Of a stretch of DNA of 16,612 nucleotides, positions 1 to 6,744 are shown piece after piece. The number at the start of each line of letters is the position of its first letter. Position 1 is the first letter of the stretch. The translations under genes were made by a program, and so were the position numbers. The DNA is taken from the NCBI GenBank assembly GCA_964422155.1, contig CAYQZZ010000046.1, forward strand, positions 1 to 16,612, in the 5' to 3' direction. The notes under the pieces are model-generated. The model had not been told where the DNA came from, did no database searches, and worked only from the letters and a program-made list of their open reading frames with translations. Source of the DNA: JBGPRB01 sp964422155. Its GTDB lineage: Bacteria; Chloroflexota; Dehalococcoidia; Dehalococcoidales; RBG-16-60-22.

Positions 1-74
1 TTATCTCGAATACCACGGATGGAGAAGAAAAAATAAGAGACGTGATATATTCTAACTTACAGAAGGCTTTGTAA
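1..74 (+). CDS. Possible C-terminal end of a gene cut by the left edge
   Basis: Reading from base 3 gives 23 open codons ending at a TAA (72-74). The translated tail is polar and ends in an amphipathic stretch (IRDVIYSNLQKAL), which looks like the end of a real protein. The other two frames close earlier, at 34-36 and 53-55. No family can be recognised from 23 residues, and the open frame could be chance in AT-rich DNA. Confidence 0.3.
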   Translation, partial: ISNTTDGEEKIRDVIYSNLQKAL

Positions 75-79
75 TAGTA

Positions 80-100
80 CCTGTATTCGGGTATTACAGG
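80..100. repeat. Small inverted repeat upstream of the GyrI-like gene
   Basis: CCTGTA (80-85) and TACAGG (95-100) form a perfect 6-bp dyad with a 9-base centre. It lies a few bases after the stop of the left-edge frame and about 110 bases before the next gene. No T-run follows on the + strand, so it is not a convincing terminator. It could be an operator half-site pair. Confidence 0.25.
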
Positions 101-207
101 GAAGGATACACGCATGAAACCTCTGGATGGCAAAGTAGCCGCTGCCGCTCTTTACGCCCGAACAAATGCGTGACTATTACCTTAGCCTGCAAAGAGGAGA
201 GAAAATC

Positions 208-720
208 ATGGTCAAAAAATCGAATATAAATACTGTTTTCGTACAGGTTGTCGACCGCCCGGCCAGGAAGCTGATTCTGAAAAGAGGCATCAAGGCTGTT
301 CATTATTTTGAGTACTGCGAGGAAGTGGGCAACGATGTAGAGAATGAGCTTAGCAAAATCAAAGAAGGGCTGTATGAACCCTGCGGGATGTGGCTGCCGG
401 AAGACCTGCGGAAACCGGGGACATCCGAGTTCGCGATGGGCGTGGAAATGCCGGCCGATTATAAGGGTAAAGCGCCGGCGGGGTATGAAATCATCGACCT
501 GAAACCGTGTAAGATGATGGTCTTTCAGGGTCCGCCCTTCGATGACGCCAAAAAAGCCGTAAAGGCCATCATGGACCTCTGGGAAGTGTTGGAGACCTAT
601 AATCCGGAGTTATACGGTTTTGCCTGGGCGGATGAAGACGGCCCGCGGCTCCAGCTTCATCCCCAGGGATACCGGGGTCATATCGAGCTCCTGCCGGTCA
701 GGCAGCTGAACGTGAAATAG
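208..720 (+). CDS. GyrI-like small-molecule-binding domain protein
   Basis: This 170-residue stand-alone protein resembles the GyrI-like/AraC-effector-binding (SOUL-type) fold, which binds small ligands and occurs alone or fused to MerR/AraC regulators. Visible features are a central GVEMPAD strand-turn (residues 78-84), PAGYE (90-94), the strand CKMMVFQGPP (101-110), an amphipathic helix with the W of MDLWEVLE (122-129), and a C-terminal strand HIELLPV (158-164). There is no DNA-binding domain, so it is a ligand sensor, sequestering protein or small hydrolase rather than a regulator by itself. The ATG at 208 is preferred over the ATG at 166 because AGAGGAGAG lies just before it and the extra 14 residues are unlike the family. 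It faces rdgB tail to tail with 17 bases between stops. The ligand is unknown. Confidence 0.75.
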   Translation: MVKKSNINTVFVQVVDRPARKLILKRGIKAVHYFEYCEEVGNDVENELSKIKEGLYEPCGMWLPEDLRKPGTSEFAMGVEMPADYKGKAPAGYEIIDLKPCKMMVFQGPPFDDAKKAVKAIMDLWEVLETYNPELYGFAWADEDGPRLQLHPQGYRGHIELLPVRQLNVK

Positions 721-737
721 TAAGCAAATTGCCTGAC

Positions 738-1343
738 CTAACCCGCCATGTTAATCAATAGTTCTTTGGCTTTGGCTGCTGCCTTAGCCCGGTGACTCAC
801 CCGGTTTTTCTCTTCCAGAGTAAGCTCTGCCATGGTCTTACCAAGCTCAGGCAGGTAGAAGATGGGGTCGTAGCCGAAGCCCTGTTTACCCCTTGGAGCT
901 GTTGTGATAAGGCCCCGACACTCTCCCGTGCAAAGCTCAACATTACCGTCAGGGGTGGCTATGGCAATCACGCAGCGGAAGCGGGCGGTACGCTCTTTAT
1001 CGGACACATCTTTAAGTCGTAACAGCAGGTAGTTGATTCTATCGGCATCGGTGGCGCCTTCACCGGCATAGCGGTGGGATAATGAGCCCGGCTCTCCCCC
1101 CAGGGCGTCGACTTCCAGTCCCGAGTCATCGGCCAGAGACAACAGACCGCTTTGGGCGGCTAGAGTGGAAGCCTTTAACTTGGCGTTTTCCTCAAAGCTT
1201 CCGCCGACCTCATTCACTTCTGTAGTAATGCCCTGCCCGGCAAGCGTTACAATTTCATAAGGAATGCCCTTGAGGAGGCTTTTATACTCGCGTATCTTGC
1301 CTTTATTGTTCGTCGCCAGCAGGAGCTTGGGCATGGTCTTCAC
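738..1343 (-). CDS. rdgB: XTP/dITP diphosphatase (RdgB/HAM1 family)
   Basis: This cytosolic enzyme hydrolyses non-canonical purine nucleoside triphosphates (XTP, dITP, ITP) to monophosphate plus pyrophosphate, keeping deaminated bases out of DNA and RNA. At 201 residues it has the normal family length. Signature segments are all present: ATNNKGK at 10-16 (substrate phosphate binding), the DDSGLEVDALGGEPG block at 72-86 with catalytic Asp72/Asp73, GFGYDPIF at 155-162, and a C-terminal SHRAKA at 183-188. The chosen GTG start at 1341-1343 overlaps the fbp stop by four bases (GTGA), which fits translational coupling. An ATG at 1332-1334 would give MPKLLLATNN, equally natural for the family, so the first three residues are uncertain. 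It is the last gene of the cobO-fbp-rdgB group. Confidence 0.95.
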   Translation of the reverse strand: MKTMPKLLLATNNKGKIREYKSLLKGIPYEIVTLAGQGITTEVNEVGGSFEENAKLKASTLAAQSGLLSLADDSGLEVDALGGEPGSLSHRYAGEGATDADRINYLLLRLKDVSDKERTARFRCVIAIATPDGNVELCTGECRGLITTAPRGKQGFGYDPIFYLPELGKTMAELTLEEKNRVSHRAKAAAKAKELLINMAG

Positions 1344-2437
1344 TCAAGTTTGGTAAACCTGTCTTTAAGCTTAGCCATCACCTCCGGCATGGTGGTATAT
1401 TCCATTTCCTCCAGAGGTTTGCGATGCGGCTCGAAGGGGCCGTGCCGCCGCATCATATCGGCCATCTCATTAGCCTGGTGACGCGCCGGGTCGAACGATA
1501 TATCAGCAAACATGTCGCGGGGTCCCACCAGGGTACCGTTGCAAAGCTGGAAGCCGAGGCAGATGACACGCGGTGGGCCGTCAAAGCGGGAGGGGGTGCT
1601 GTCCCCCACGGATACCGGCATCAGCGGGCCCATGTGGGAGCCGCGCATCCATCCTTCCACGAGGATAGGTGCGGCAAATGGTTCCAGCACCTCGCCTACT
1701 GCCGGGAAGATACCCTGGCAGCGGACAATACACACCGGGTCATCTTTGCCCACGTACTTACCGGCGACCTCATGGAGACGCTCGGTGGAGGATACCGCCG
1801 CTATCTCCTTGTTGTCCTTATGATAGATTGCCTTCACCACAAACCGTGACGGAGAGCCAATCAGCACCAGCATATCGTAAATCTCTTCGGGAGCATTGAA
1901 TCTTATCTTCTTATGTTCCTTGACATCATGCACTTCGAAGGTAAAACCTTTATGCATATTGGCGGCAATGACCAGGCCGATAGTATTGAAGGGGTCGGCA
2001 AACATCTTGTAGAGCGGCATGTTCCAAGCCCCGGCTGCGGTTTTATCGGCCATGAAAATAAGGACAGGCTCTGACGGCCGCTCTTCAAACTCCATCTCGG
2101 CGACACCCGGGCCCATGCCCTTGACCGTGCCAGAAAAAGCATCTGCCAGCAGGTCCTGCCCGGCGCCGTAGAGCTTCATCTTTTTAGCCAGTTTGGTGCC
2201 GGTGACAAAGGTGTCCCAGGCCAGCTTATGGATTTCGTAGTTGCCCGTTCCCTTTTCATGGGTCATGATGAGCTGGAGGTCGTCGCCGCACTTGGTCGCG
2301 TAGCAGTCAATCAGCAAACCGTCCTTTTTAACCTTTTCCAGGCATTCAGCGGCCTTGGCGATGATATCAGGATGCGATTCGGAGTGTCCTACATAGCCAC
2401 CGATATCGGCTTTAATAACGCTCAATGTTAACTTCAT
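1340..2437 (-). CDS. fbp: Fructose-1,6-bisphosphate aldolase/phosphatase, archaeal type
   Basis: This bifunctional gluconeogenic enzyme (class V FBPase) condenses dihydroxyacetone phosphate and glyceraldehyde-3-phosphate to fructose-1,6-bisphosphate and then removes the C1 phosphate to give fructose-6-phosphate. The 365 residues align end to end with the Sulfolobus enzyme as I remember it: SVIKADIG with Asp11, His18, GDD (51-53), MADKT (129-133) and PLYKMFADPFN (141-151) form the metal and phosphate site. GKYVGKDD (226-233) carries the Schiff-base lysine, here Lys231, with Tyr228. RFDGPPR (284-290) and EYTT (346-349) complete the site. The ATG at 2435-2437 is chosen because a canonical GGAGGTGA precedes it. 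An in-frame GTG at 2443 falls inside that site. It follows cobO by 16 bases and overlaps rdgB. The enzyme implies sugar synthesis from small carbon units. Confidence 0.96.
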   Translation of the reverse strand: MKLTLSVIKADIGGYVGHSESHPDIIAKAAECLEKVKKDGLLIDCYATKCGDDLQLIMTHEKGTGNYEIHKLAWDTFVTGTKLAKKMKLYGAGQDLLADAFSGTVKGMGPGVAEMEFEERPSEPVLIFMADKTAAGAWNMPLYKMFADPFNTIGLVIAANMHKGFTFEVHDVKEHKKIRFNAPEEIYDMLVLIGSPSRFVVKAIYHKDNKEIAAVSSTERLHEVAGKYVGKDDPVCIVRCQGIFPAVGEVLEPFAAPILVEGWMRGSHMGPLMPVSVGDSTPSRFDGPPRVICLGFQLCNGTLVGPRDMFADISFDPARHQANEMADMMRRHGPFEPHRKPLEEMEYTTMPEVMAKLKDRFTKLE

Positions 2438-2453
2438 TGTCACCTCCGCTTAA

Positions 2454-2987
2454 TTAATATTCGATTCCTTTTCTGGCTTTTATCCCTTTGTCAAAAGGGT
2501 GCTTGACCTTTACCATCTCGGTTACCAGGTCGGCCATCTCAATCAGCCTGCTATCGGCACGGCGGCCGGTCAGGATTAACTCGACATGGGATGGTTTATC
2601 CTTGATGAGCCTGATGACGTCATCCAGCTCAATAAGGTTAAAACCCAGGGCGACATTCACTTCATCCAGCACCACCAGGTTATACTTGCCGCTGATGACG
2701 GCTTGGCGGGCGGTTTCCAGGGCTGCTTCAGCCTGCTCTTTTTCCTCCGGCCTGATATTGGCCGGGTCAATAAACTTGCGGAAGCCGAAACTGGCCATTT
2801 CTACATCGGGCAGCCGGGACAGGGAGTTGTATTCGCCGTAGGCGTAATCACCCTTCATGAAGAAAACGATGAATACTTTCAGACCGTGACCGGCCGCCCT
2901 GAGTACCGTGCCCAAAGCTGCCGTTGTTTTACCCTTGCCGTCACCGGTGAAAATCTGGACCAGGCCTTTTCCGTTTTTCCGGGTCAA
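2454..2987 (-). CDS. cobO: Corrinoid adenosyltransferase (CobO/BtuR type)
   Basis: This enzyme transfers the adenosyl group of ATP to the cobalt of cob(I)yrinic acid a,c-diamide or other corrinoids in coenzyme B12 synthesis or salvage. The 177-residue protein has the P-loop GDGKGKTT (15-22), a Walker-B-like LDEVN (107-111), TGRRA (140-144) and the C-terminal KGIKARKGIEY (167-177) typical of the BtuR/CobO group rather than PduO or EutT. The start is TTG at 2985-2987, supported by AAAGGGGGG seven to thirteen bases upstream. No better ATG exists near the conserved N terminus. It is the first gene of cobO-fbp-rdgB behind its own promoter (3113-3142). No cobalamin riboswitch is visible in the leader. 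Confidence 0.93.
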   Translation of the reverse strand: MTRKNGKGLVQIFTGDGKGKTTAALGTVLRAAGHGLKVFIVFFMKGDYAYGEYNSLSRLPDVEMASFGFRKFIDPANIRPEEKEQAEAALETARQAVISGKYNLVVLDEVNVALGFNLIELDDVIRLIKDKPSHVELILTGRRADSRLIEMADLVTEMVKVKHPFDKGIKARKGIEY

Positions 2988-3010
2988 TAAGACCCCCCTT
3001 TAAGTCGAAT

Positions 3011-3035
3011 GACTAAACCTATCGCCAATTTAGTC
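3011..3035. repeat. 7-bp inverted repeat in the cobO leader
   Basis: GACTAAA (3011-3017) and TTTAGTC (3029-3035) are perfect complements around an 11-base centre. The dyad lies between the predicted cobO promoter and its start codon, so it would form a hairpin in the leader or serve as an operator. There is no adjacent T-run, so a terminator role is unlikely. Confidence 0.35.
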
Positions 3036-3112
3036 TATCATGACAGGTCGTAACAAACGAGTAAGAACCCGGTTAGAAATGAGTATGATTTTATTCTGGA
3101 GATTGCACATCC

Positions 3113-3142
3113 AGTTTAACAATCCGTGCTCAAATTTGTCAA
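3113..3142 (-). promoter_or_regulatory. Promoter for cobO-fbp-rdgB
   Basis: On the minus strand a perfect -35 TTGACA (3137-3142) is followed after 18 bases by TAAACT (3113-3118), or after 17 by TTAAAC. It lies just past the plsY stop and would give a leader of about 120 bases before the cobO TTG. The same pair of elements recurs at two other genes in the window. Confidence 0.6.
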
Positions 3143-3156
3143 TCGGCGGGAGGGTT

Positions 3157-3723
3157 TCAGGCCCGGTGTAATGCCTTCGGTCGGTTCCTGAAGAAGGTGG
3201 TGATTCCCACCATGGCCGGTAACGCCACGCCGTAAGCCATGAGTGCAGGTGGCACCTGTAGCCACCAGTCCACGAGGGGTAGTATGATGAAGAGAAAAGC
3301 CATGGACGGTGTGACATTGCGTTTCCAGATGAGTATTAACAAAGTGGGCAGGGTCAATATAAGCATGGGGAGAGTAACCAGGACGAACAGGATGCCGAGG
3401 GTGGTGCTCACTCCACGGCCGCCCCGGAAGCCGAGAAAGACCGGCCAGTTATGACCAATGACGGCGGCGACGCCGGTGAATAAAACGACAACTTGAGACA
3501 TATTGGCTACCTGAGCGATAAAGATGACCATGGCGCCCTTGGCGGCATCGATGATACCTACGATTACGCCTGCCCTGGGGCTCAGTTCACGATAAACGTT
3601 GGCAGCGCCCGCATTCTCGTCACCCATCCGCCGGATATCCCTGCCCGCCACGATGCGCCCGGCGAGATAAGCCGTGGGGATAGAGCCGAGGAGATAGCTT
3701 ATGATAATTATTATCCAGGGCAT
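3157..3723 (-). CDS. plsY: Glycerol-3-phosphate acyltransferase PlsY
   Basis: This integral membrane enzyme moves an acyl group from acyl-phosphate to glycerol-3-phosphate, giving lysophosphatidic acid, the first committed step of phospholipid synthesis in most bacteria. The 188 residues match family length and topology, with several hydrophobic spans (about 3-14, 52-70, 78-92, 110-133, 140-150, 160-176). The three conserved loops are visible: LLGSIPTAYL (11-20), GDENAGAANVYR (34-45), and GHNWPVFLGFRGGRGVST (90-107). The Asn in GDENAGAAN and the GGRG stretch belong to the acyl-phosphate/G3P site. The ATG at 3723 has GGAGTGA before it, and that site begins only two bases after the CCA end of the upstream tRNA-Leu, so plsY is probably cotranscribed with the tRNA. 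Confidence 0.95.
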   Translation of the reverse strand: MPWIIIIISYLLGSIPTAYLAGRIVAGRDIRRMGDENAGAANVYRELSPRAGVIVGIIDAAKGAMVIFIAQVANMSQVVVLFTGVAAVIGHNWPVFLGFRGGRGVSTTLGILFVLVTLPMLILTLPTLLILIWKRNVTPSMAFLFIILPLVDWWLQVPPALMAYGVALPAMVGITTFFRNRPKALHRA

Positions 3724-3735
3724 ATTTCACTCCAG

Positions 3736-3819
<84 letters not shown>

Positions 3820-3820
<1 letters not shown>

Positions 3821-3855
3821 CTACGCCAAGGCTTCCGCCTACGCTAAAGCTTCGG
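3820..3855. repeat. Two imperfect 18-bp tandem repeats at the tRNA 5' end
   Basis: Bases 3820-3837 and 3838-3855 are an 18-mer repeated in tandem with 15 of 18 positions the same, both of the form CCTACGC-AA-GCTTC-G. The first copy starts on the first base of the tRNA. A GC-rich palindrome, CGGCTGGCCAGCCG, follows at 3865-3878, so the tRNA leader is strongly structured. It resembles short REP-like repeats common in these genomes. Confidence 0.55.
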
Positions 3856-3892
3856 TGGACAAGTCGGCTGGCCAGCCGGCATATATAGAGCT

Positions 3893-3921
3893 ATTGTAGG
3901 CGCTGGTGGGGAGACTGTCAA
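3893..3921 (-). promoter_or_regulatory. Promoter for tRNA-Leu and plsY
   Basis: On the minus strand a perfect TTGACA (3916-3921) and TACAAT (3893-3898) are separated by exactly 17 bases. This is the best sigma-70-type promoter in the window. Transcription would start near 3886, about 65 bases before the mature tRNA. Confidence 0.8.
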
Positions 3922-3982
3922 GATGTGCTGCGCTGACTATGTCACTCTAAGTCTTCCACGAAAAGCGTCAACACAACCTATT

Positions 3983-4039
3983 CTCTCTCCCCTGCCTTCG
4001 CCGGAGCGGCTACGCGCAGGCAGGCATCGAGGGAGAGGG
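3983..4039. repeat. Large hairpin after the first selenoprotein gene
   Basis: An outer pair, CTCTCTCC near 3983 with GGGAGAGGG at 4031-4039, encloses an inner perfect pair CCTGCC (3991-3996) / GGCAGG (4019-4024). The centre holds GC-rich sequence with CTTCGCCGGAG. It lies 14 bases beyond the stop of the 4053-5732 gene on the minus strand. It may act as a terminator or transcript-stabilising REP element. A clear U-run is missing. Confidence 0.45.
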
Positions 4040-4052
4040 ATAAAGCGTTTAC

Positions 4053-5732
4053 CTAATACCTCACGTAGTTAGGCACGATACTCTTGTACTTCTTAACCAG
4101 CTGCGCCCATTTAGCCGGCAGTTCCGCTTTTTTAGTGATGGGCGGCGGCCCTCCCTGCATAAAGCCCATCCAGGAGCCGAACCCGCCGAAAACAAAGACC
4201 TGGACGGGGTCGGGGTCGCGGGGATTGGGATGAAAGATGGTCGGGCCGAACCCGGGGCCGGTAACATTACCTCTGTCAAAAGGCCCGCTGGCTTTTAACC
4301 CCAGTCGTGAATAATAGTCATCAGGGACAATGGTATTCTTAACGATGTAGTCCTTGACGGCTTTCTTTGTCCAGCCGCGGCTGGATAACGACCCGGCGTT
4401 GGTGGGGGTCAGCAGAAGAGCGAAGGAGCCCATGCGGGCAGGGACGATACTGCCGACCACGGTCGCCAGAATACCCTTATCATCCGTGCCGAAGGGCATC
4501 ATCTGCTGGAAGGACTGGGGGAACATGAGGCTAATGGTGCTGTCCTCTTTCTTAAAGCCGCGGTCGACGTGGAAAGGTTCCCAGGGGCTATTTTCTTCGT
4601 TCTCGGCGGTCACCCAGCTGTATTTGCCGGGGTTGCCGAGCACGCCCATGTCTTCGATTTGCTTGCGTATGCCGCGTATGTTCTTGGTAATCAAGCCCAT
4701 AGCGCGCCCGATAGTGGCGTTGGCGATATCTCCCGGATTGGTAGCGCCGTAGGTAGAGCGAACGTTAATATCTTTAGCTATCGGCCCGTTAACGAGCCAG
4801 AAAGGCGCAAACGAGCCGGTGCTGGCGGCCATCATGCCGCAGACGGGGTTTGCTGCCAGCGCCTGCACGCCGGCTATCAGCAGCGGCATATAGGTCGGCA
4901 GACAGCCGGCCATGACCGCATTGATAACGATTCTCTCCACCGTGGCTTTACCCAGGCGCGGCTCCAGCTTCTCAACAAGATGGTCAGCCGGCAGGTCGGT
5001 GCCGGTGAGCATTTCGGCGACCGCTTCCTCGGTCGGGGGGATAATGGGGAGGCCATCGGTCCAGCCTCGCTGGTAGAAGAACTGGTTGACCTCTTCCAGA
5101 TTGCCCTTGAAAACGATTCTCGGCGGATTTTCCGGCTCTCTCCGCTTGGGCGACTTTTCATCGGCAGTCAGCGGTTTGGTCAATGCGGCGACCATATTAT
5201 CGAACACTGCGGTGATAGCCGCTTCTATGGTTTCGACGACGGTGCACTCGGAAACGATAGCCTCCGGCACGATTCTGACGACAGGCATGCCTTTGCTGGA
5301 GGCCGCCGACATGGCGTCATTGGCGAAGTGTTCAAAGACGAAGGTAGCAGTAGGTTTATTCTTCCCTTCGATATAAATGGCATCGTACACAAGGTACTTG
5401 GTGCATGCCCCTCAGTCGCCGACGGCGGCGACAACCGCATCCACCCCCTTTATCCAGTCGTTAAACTCCCCTTCCCTGTCCTTTTCAAGAGAGGACACCG
5501 AGAACGAACGAGAATTAAACCAGCTTATGGTGGTGGTGGGGAATTTCTCCTTCAAGAGTTTTTCAGTGACGTTCAGGATAAGGGGTGAGGCACGCTTGTT
5601 GTTACACAACAGGCCGATTTTCTTACCGTCCAGTTTGTCCAACCGGGGCGCCAGGCCTTTAAGGGGAATGGGGTCGGCTTCCGCCCAGGGGCTGAGCACC
5701 TCATAAAAGGCGCTGGCTTTTTCTGCACTCAT
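4053..5732 (-). CDS. UGSC-family selenoprotein, copy 1 (TGA 5412-5414 read as Sec)
   Basis: The frame from ATG 5732 (SD AGGAGG seven bases upstream) runs to a TGA at 5412-5414 and continues without another stop to 4053. Reading TGA as selenocysteine gives 559 residues with a Sec107-Gly-Ala-Cys110 motif. Residues 1 to about 190 match the UGSC (seleno)protein domain: PWAEADPIP near 15, GKKIGLL near 36, DAVVAAVGD just before Sec, and KYLVYDAI after Cys110. After a Pro/Lys-rich linker (near 185-210) comes a second domain with RGWTDGLPIIPPT (222-234), a LPTYMPLLIAG-type helix and a conserved IEDMG segment. I recognise this second domain as recurrent but know no function for it. A U-x-x-C pair suggests thiol/selenol redox chemistry. 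No signal peptide is seen. The downstream part has no start site of its own. The gene lies behind the SDR in a likely operon. Confidence 0.85.
5379..5414 (-). promoter_or_regulatory. Sec codon and SECIS-like hairpin, copy 1
   Basis: The UGA is 5412-5414. From two bases later the mRNA can pair GGCAU (5409-5405) with AUGCC (5383-5379), then GCAC (5404-5401) with GUAC (5388-5385) with one C-A mismatch, then CAAG (5400-5397) with CUUG (5393-5390). The apical loop is UAC, and there are a bulged U (5389) and a bulged G (5384). Position right after UGA and a bulged U fit bacterial SECIS elements. The loop has a G near its start only if the closing G-C pair opens. Confidence 0.6.
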
Positions 5733-5799
5733 ATTTTTGCCTCCTAAATTCTCTATATTTACTCATTAAAACGCTCACGATAGATTATTTAATATTATC

Positions 5800-5822
5800 A
5801 TTCTCGGGCTTGGTCCGAGAAT
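5800..5822. repeat. 8-bp stem-loop between the SDR and selenoprotein copy 1
   Basis: ATTCTCGG (5800-5807) and CCGAGAAT (5815-5822) are perfect complements around a 7-base loop. On the minus strand it is followed by an AT-rich stretch but no plain U-run. It may pause or partly terminate transcription between the SDR and copy 1. Confidence 0.45.
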
Positions 5823-5848
5823 CCGGAACCCCTTATCCCTTCCCCTCT

Positions 5849-5874
5849 GGATTCCCGCCTACGCGGGAATGACA
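5849..5874. repeat. REP-like palindrome (ATTCCCGC-ctac-GCGGGAAT)
   Basis: A perfect 8-bp stem (5851-5858 with 5863-5870) and a CTAC loop lie in a GGATTCCCGC...GCGGGAATGACA context. This is a widespread intergenic repeat form in many bacterial genomes. It lies 15 bases after the SDR stop. Confidence 0.6.
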
Positions 5875-5888
5875 TTAATATACTATCA

Positions 5889-6707
5889 TCAATGTCCCTG
5901 CTTACCGCGGGACTGCCATTCTTTCCGCCTTTTCACAAAATTGTCCCAGTGGTCTTTGCCGCCGGGGGCGATGGCATAGGCATCCACGTTGGTGCCGGTT
6001 ATCATGCGGGCTTTATCCGATGCCAGGAAAAGCACAACGTTAGCCGTATCCTGGGCGGTGGTGATATCCCCCAGCAGAGCGCCATCCTTCATTTTTTGAA
6101 GCACTTCGGGGGGCGGCATATGCTCTCCTCCCATCACCATACCCGGGCAGACAGAATTGACCGTTATTTTATAAGGTCCGACTTCAAAGGCAAGGTGCCG
6201 TGTGAAGCCCATGACCCCGGCTTTGGCCGAGGTATAGCCGGCGCACCCGTTGACGGTCATGGCTTTGCCGGCCGGGGAGGCGATATTGATTATCCTGCCC
6301 CCGCCACGGCTTTTCATGGTTGGTATGACCGCTTTGGAGCAGAAAAAAGTGCCGTCCAGGTTGACGCCGATGGTGCGGTGCCACTGTTCGGCGGTCATAT
6401 CCTCCACCAGGATGGGATAACCGAACCCGGCGTTGTTAACGAGGATATCGATTCCCCCCAGCTCTTTGACCACCCTGTCCACCATTTTATTGACCTCATC
6501 CTCAACGGATACATCAGCCTTGATAGCTATCGAACGCCGTCCTAATGCTTTTACCTCTCTGGCTGTTACCTCGGCTTTTGGCAGGTCAATATCATTAACG
6601 GCGACATCCGCCCCTTCCGCGGCAAAAGCCAGGGCAAAAGCCCGGCCCTGTCCGCTGCCACTCCCCCCCGCTCCGGTCACCAAGGCAATTTTACCTTTGA
6701 ATTCCAT
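5889..6707 (-). CDS. Short-chain dehydrogenase/reductase (SDR), classical type
   Basis: This 272-residue soluble NAD(P)-dependent oxidoreductase oxidises an alcohol or reduces a carbonyl. The Rossmann glycine motif is TGAGGSGSGQGRA (11-23), slightly longer than the usual TGxxxGxG. Asp39 after the second strand suggests preference for NAD(H). NNAG is at 91-94. Catalytic residues are Asn116, Ser144, Tyr158 and Lys162 (YTSAK). CPGMVMGG is at 188-194. The start at ATG 6705-6707 is chosen because GGAGGGG lies six bases upstream and the protein begins MEFKGKIALV, as in the family. An upstream frame to 6782 runs into a repeat and is not believed. It lies between the two selenoprotein genes on the same strand, so it probably works with them. 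The substrate is unknown. Confidence 0.92.
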   Translation of the reverse strand: MEFKGKIALVTGAGGSGSGQGRAFALAFAAEGADVAVNDIDLPKAEVTAREVKALGRRSIAIKADVSVEDEVNKMVDRVVKELGGIDILVNNAGFGYPILVEDMTAEQWHRTIGVNLDGTFFCSKAVIPTMKSRGGGRIINIASPAGKAMTVNGCAGYTSAKAGVMGFTRHLAFEVGPYKITVNSVCPGMVMGGEHMPPPEVLQKMKDGALLGDITTAQDTANVVLFLASDKARMITGTNVDAYAIAPGGKDHWDNFVKRRKEWQSRGKQGH

Positions 6708-6744
6708 GTCCAGCCCCTCCTGCGTGTTTAGCCCTAACTTAAAA

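Noticed and set aside
3011..3035. Terminator after plsY
   Set aside because: The dyad is AT-rich with an 11-base loop and no U-run, and it lies downstream of the predicted cobO promoter.
2988..3156. Cobalamin riboswitch in front of cobO
   Set aside because: The leader is only about 120 bases and I see no B12-box-like sequence, only a promoter and a 7-bp dyad.
4053..5390. A separate 445-residue gene starting at GTG 5390
   Set aside because: No SD lies before the GTG, the start is in the middle of a conserved domain, and the frame is continuous with the upstream 106 residues through one TGA.
4569..5588. 339-residue frame on the + strand
   Set aside because: It is antisense to selenoprotein copy 1, has no SD or recognisable domain, and arises from the GC-rich codon pattern of the real gene.
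5412..5732. Pseudogene by nonsense mutation
   Set aside because: Both paralogs carry TGA at the same codon in a known Sec motif and remain open for more than 440 codons afterwards.
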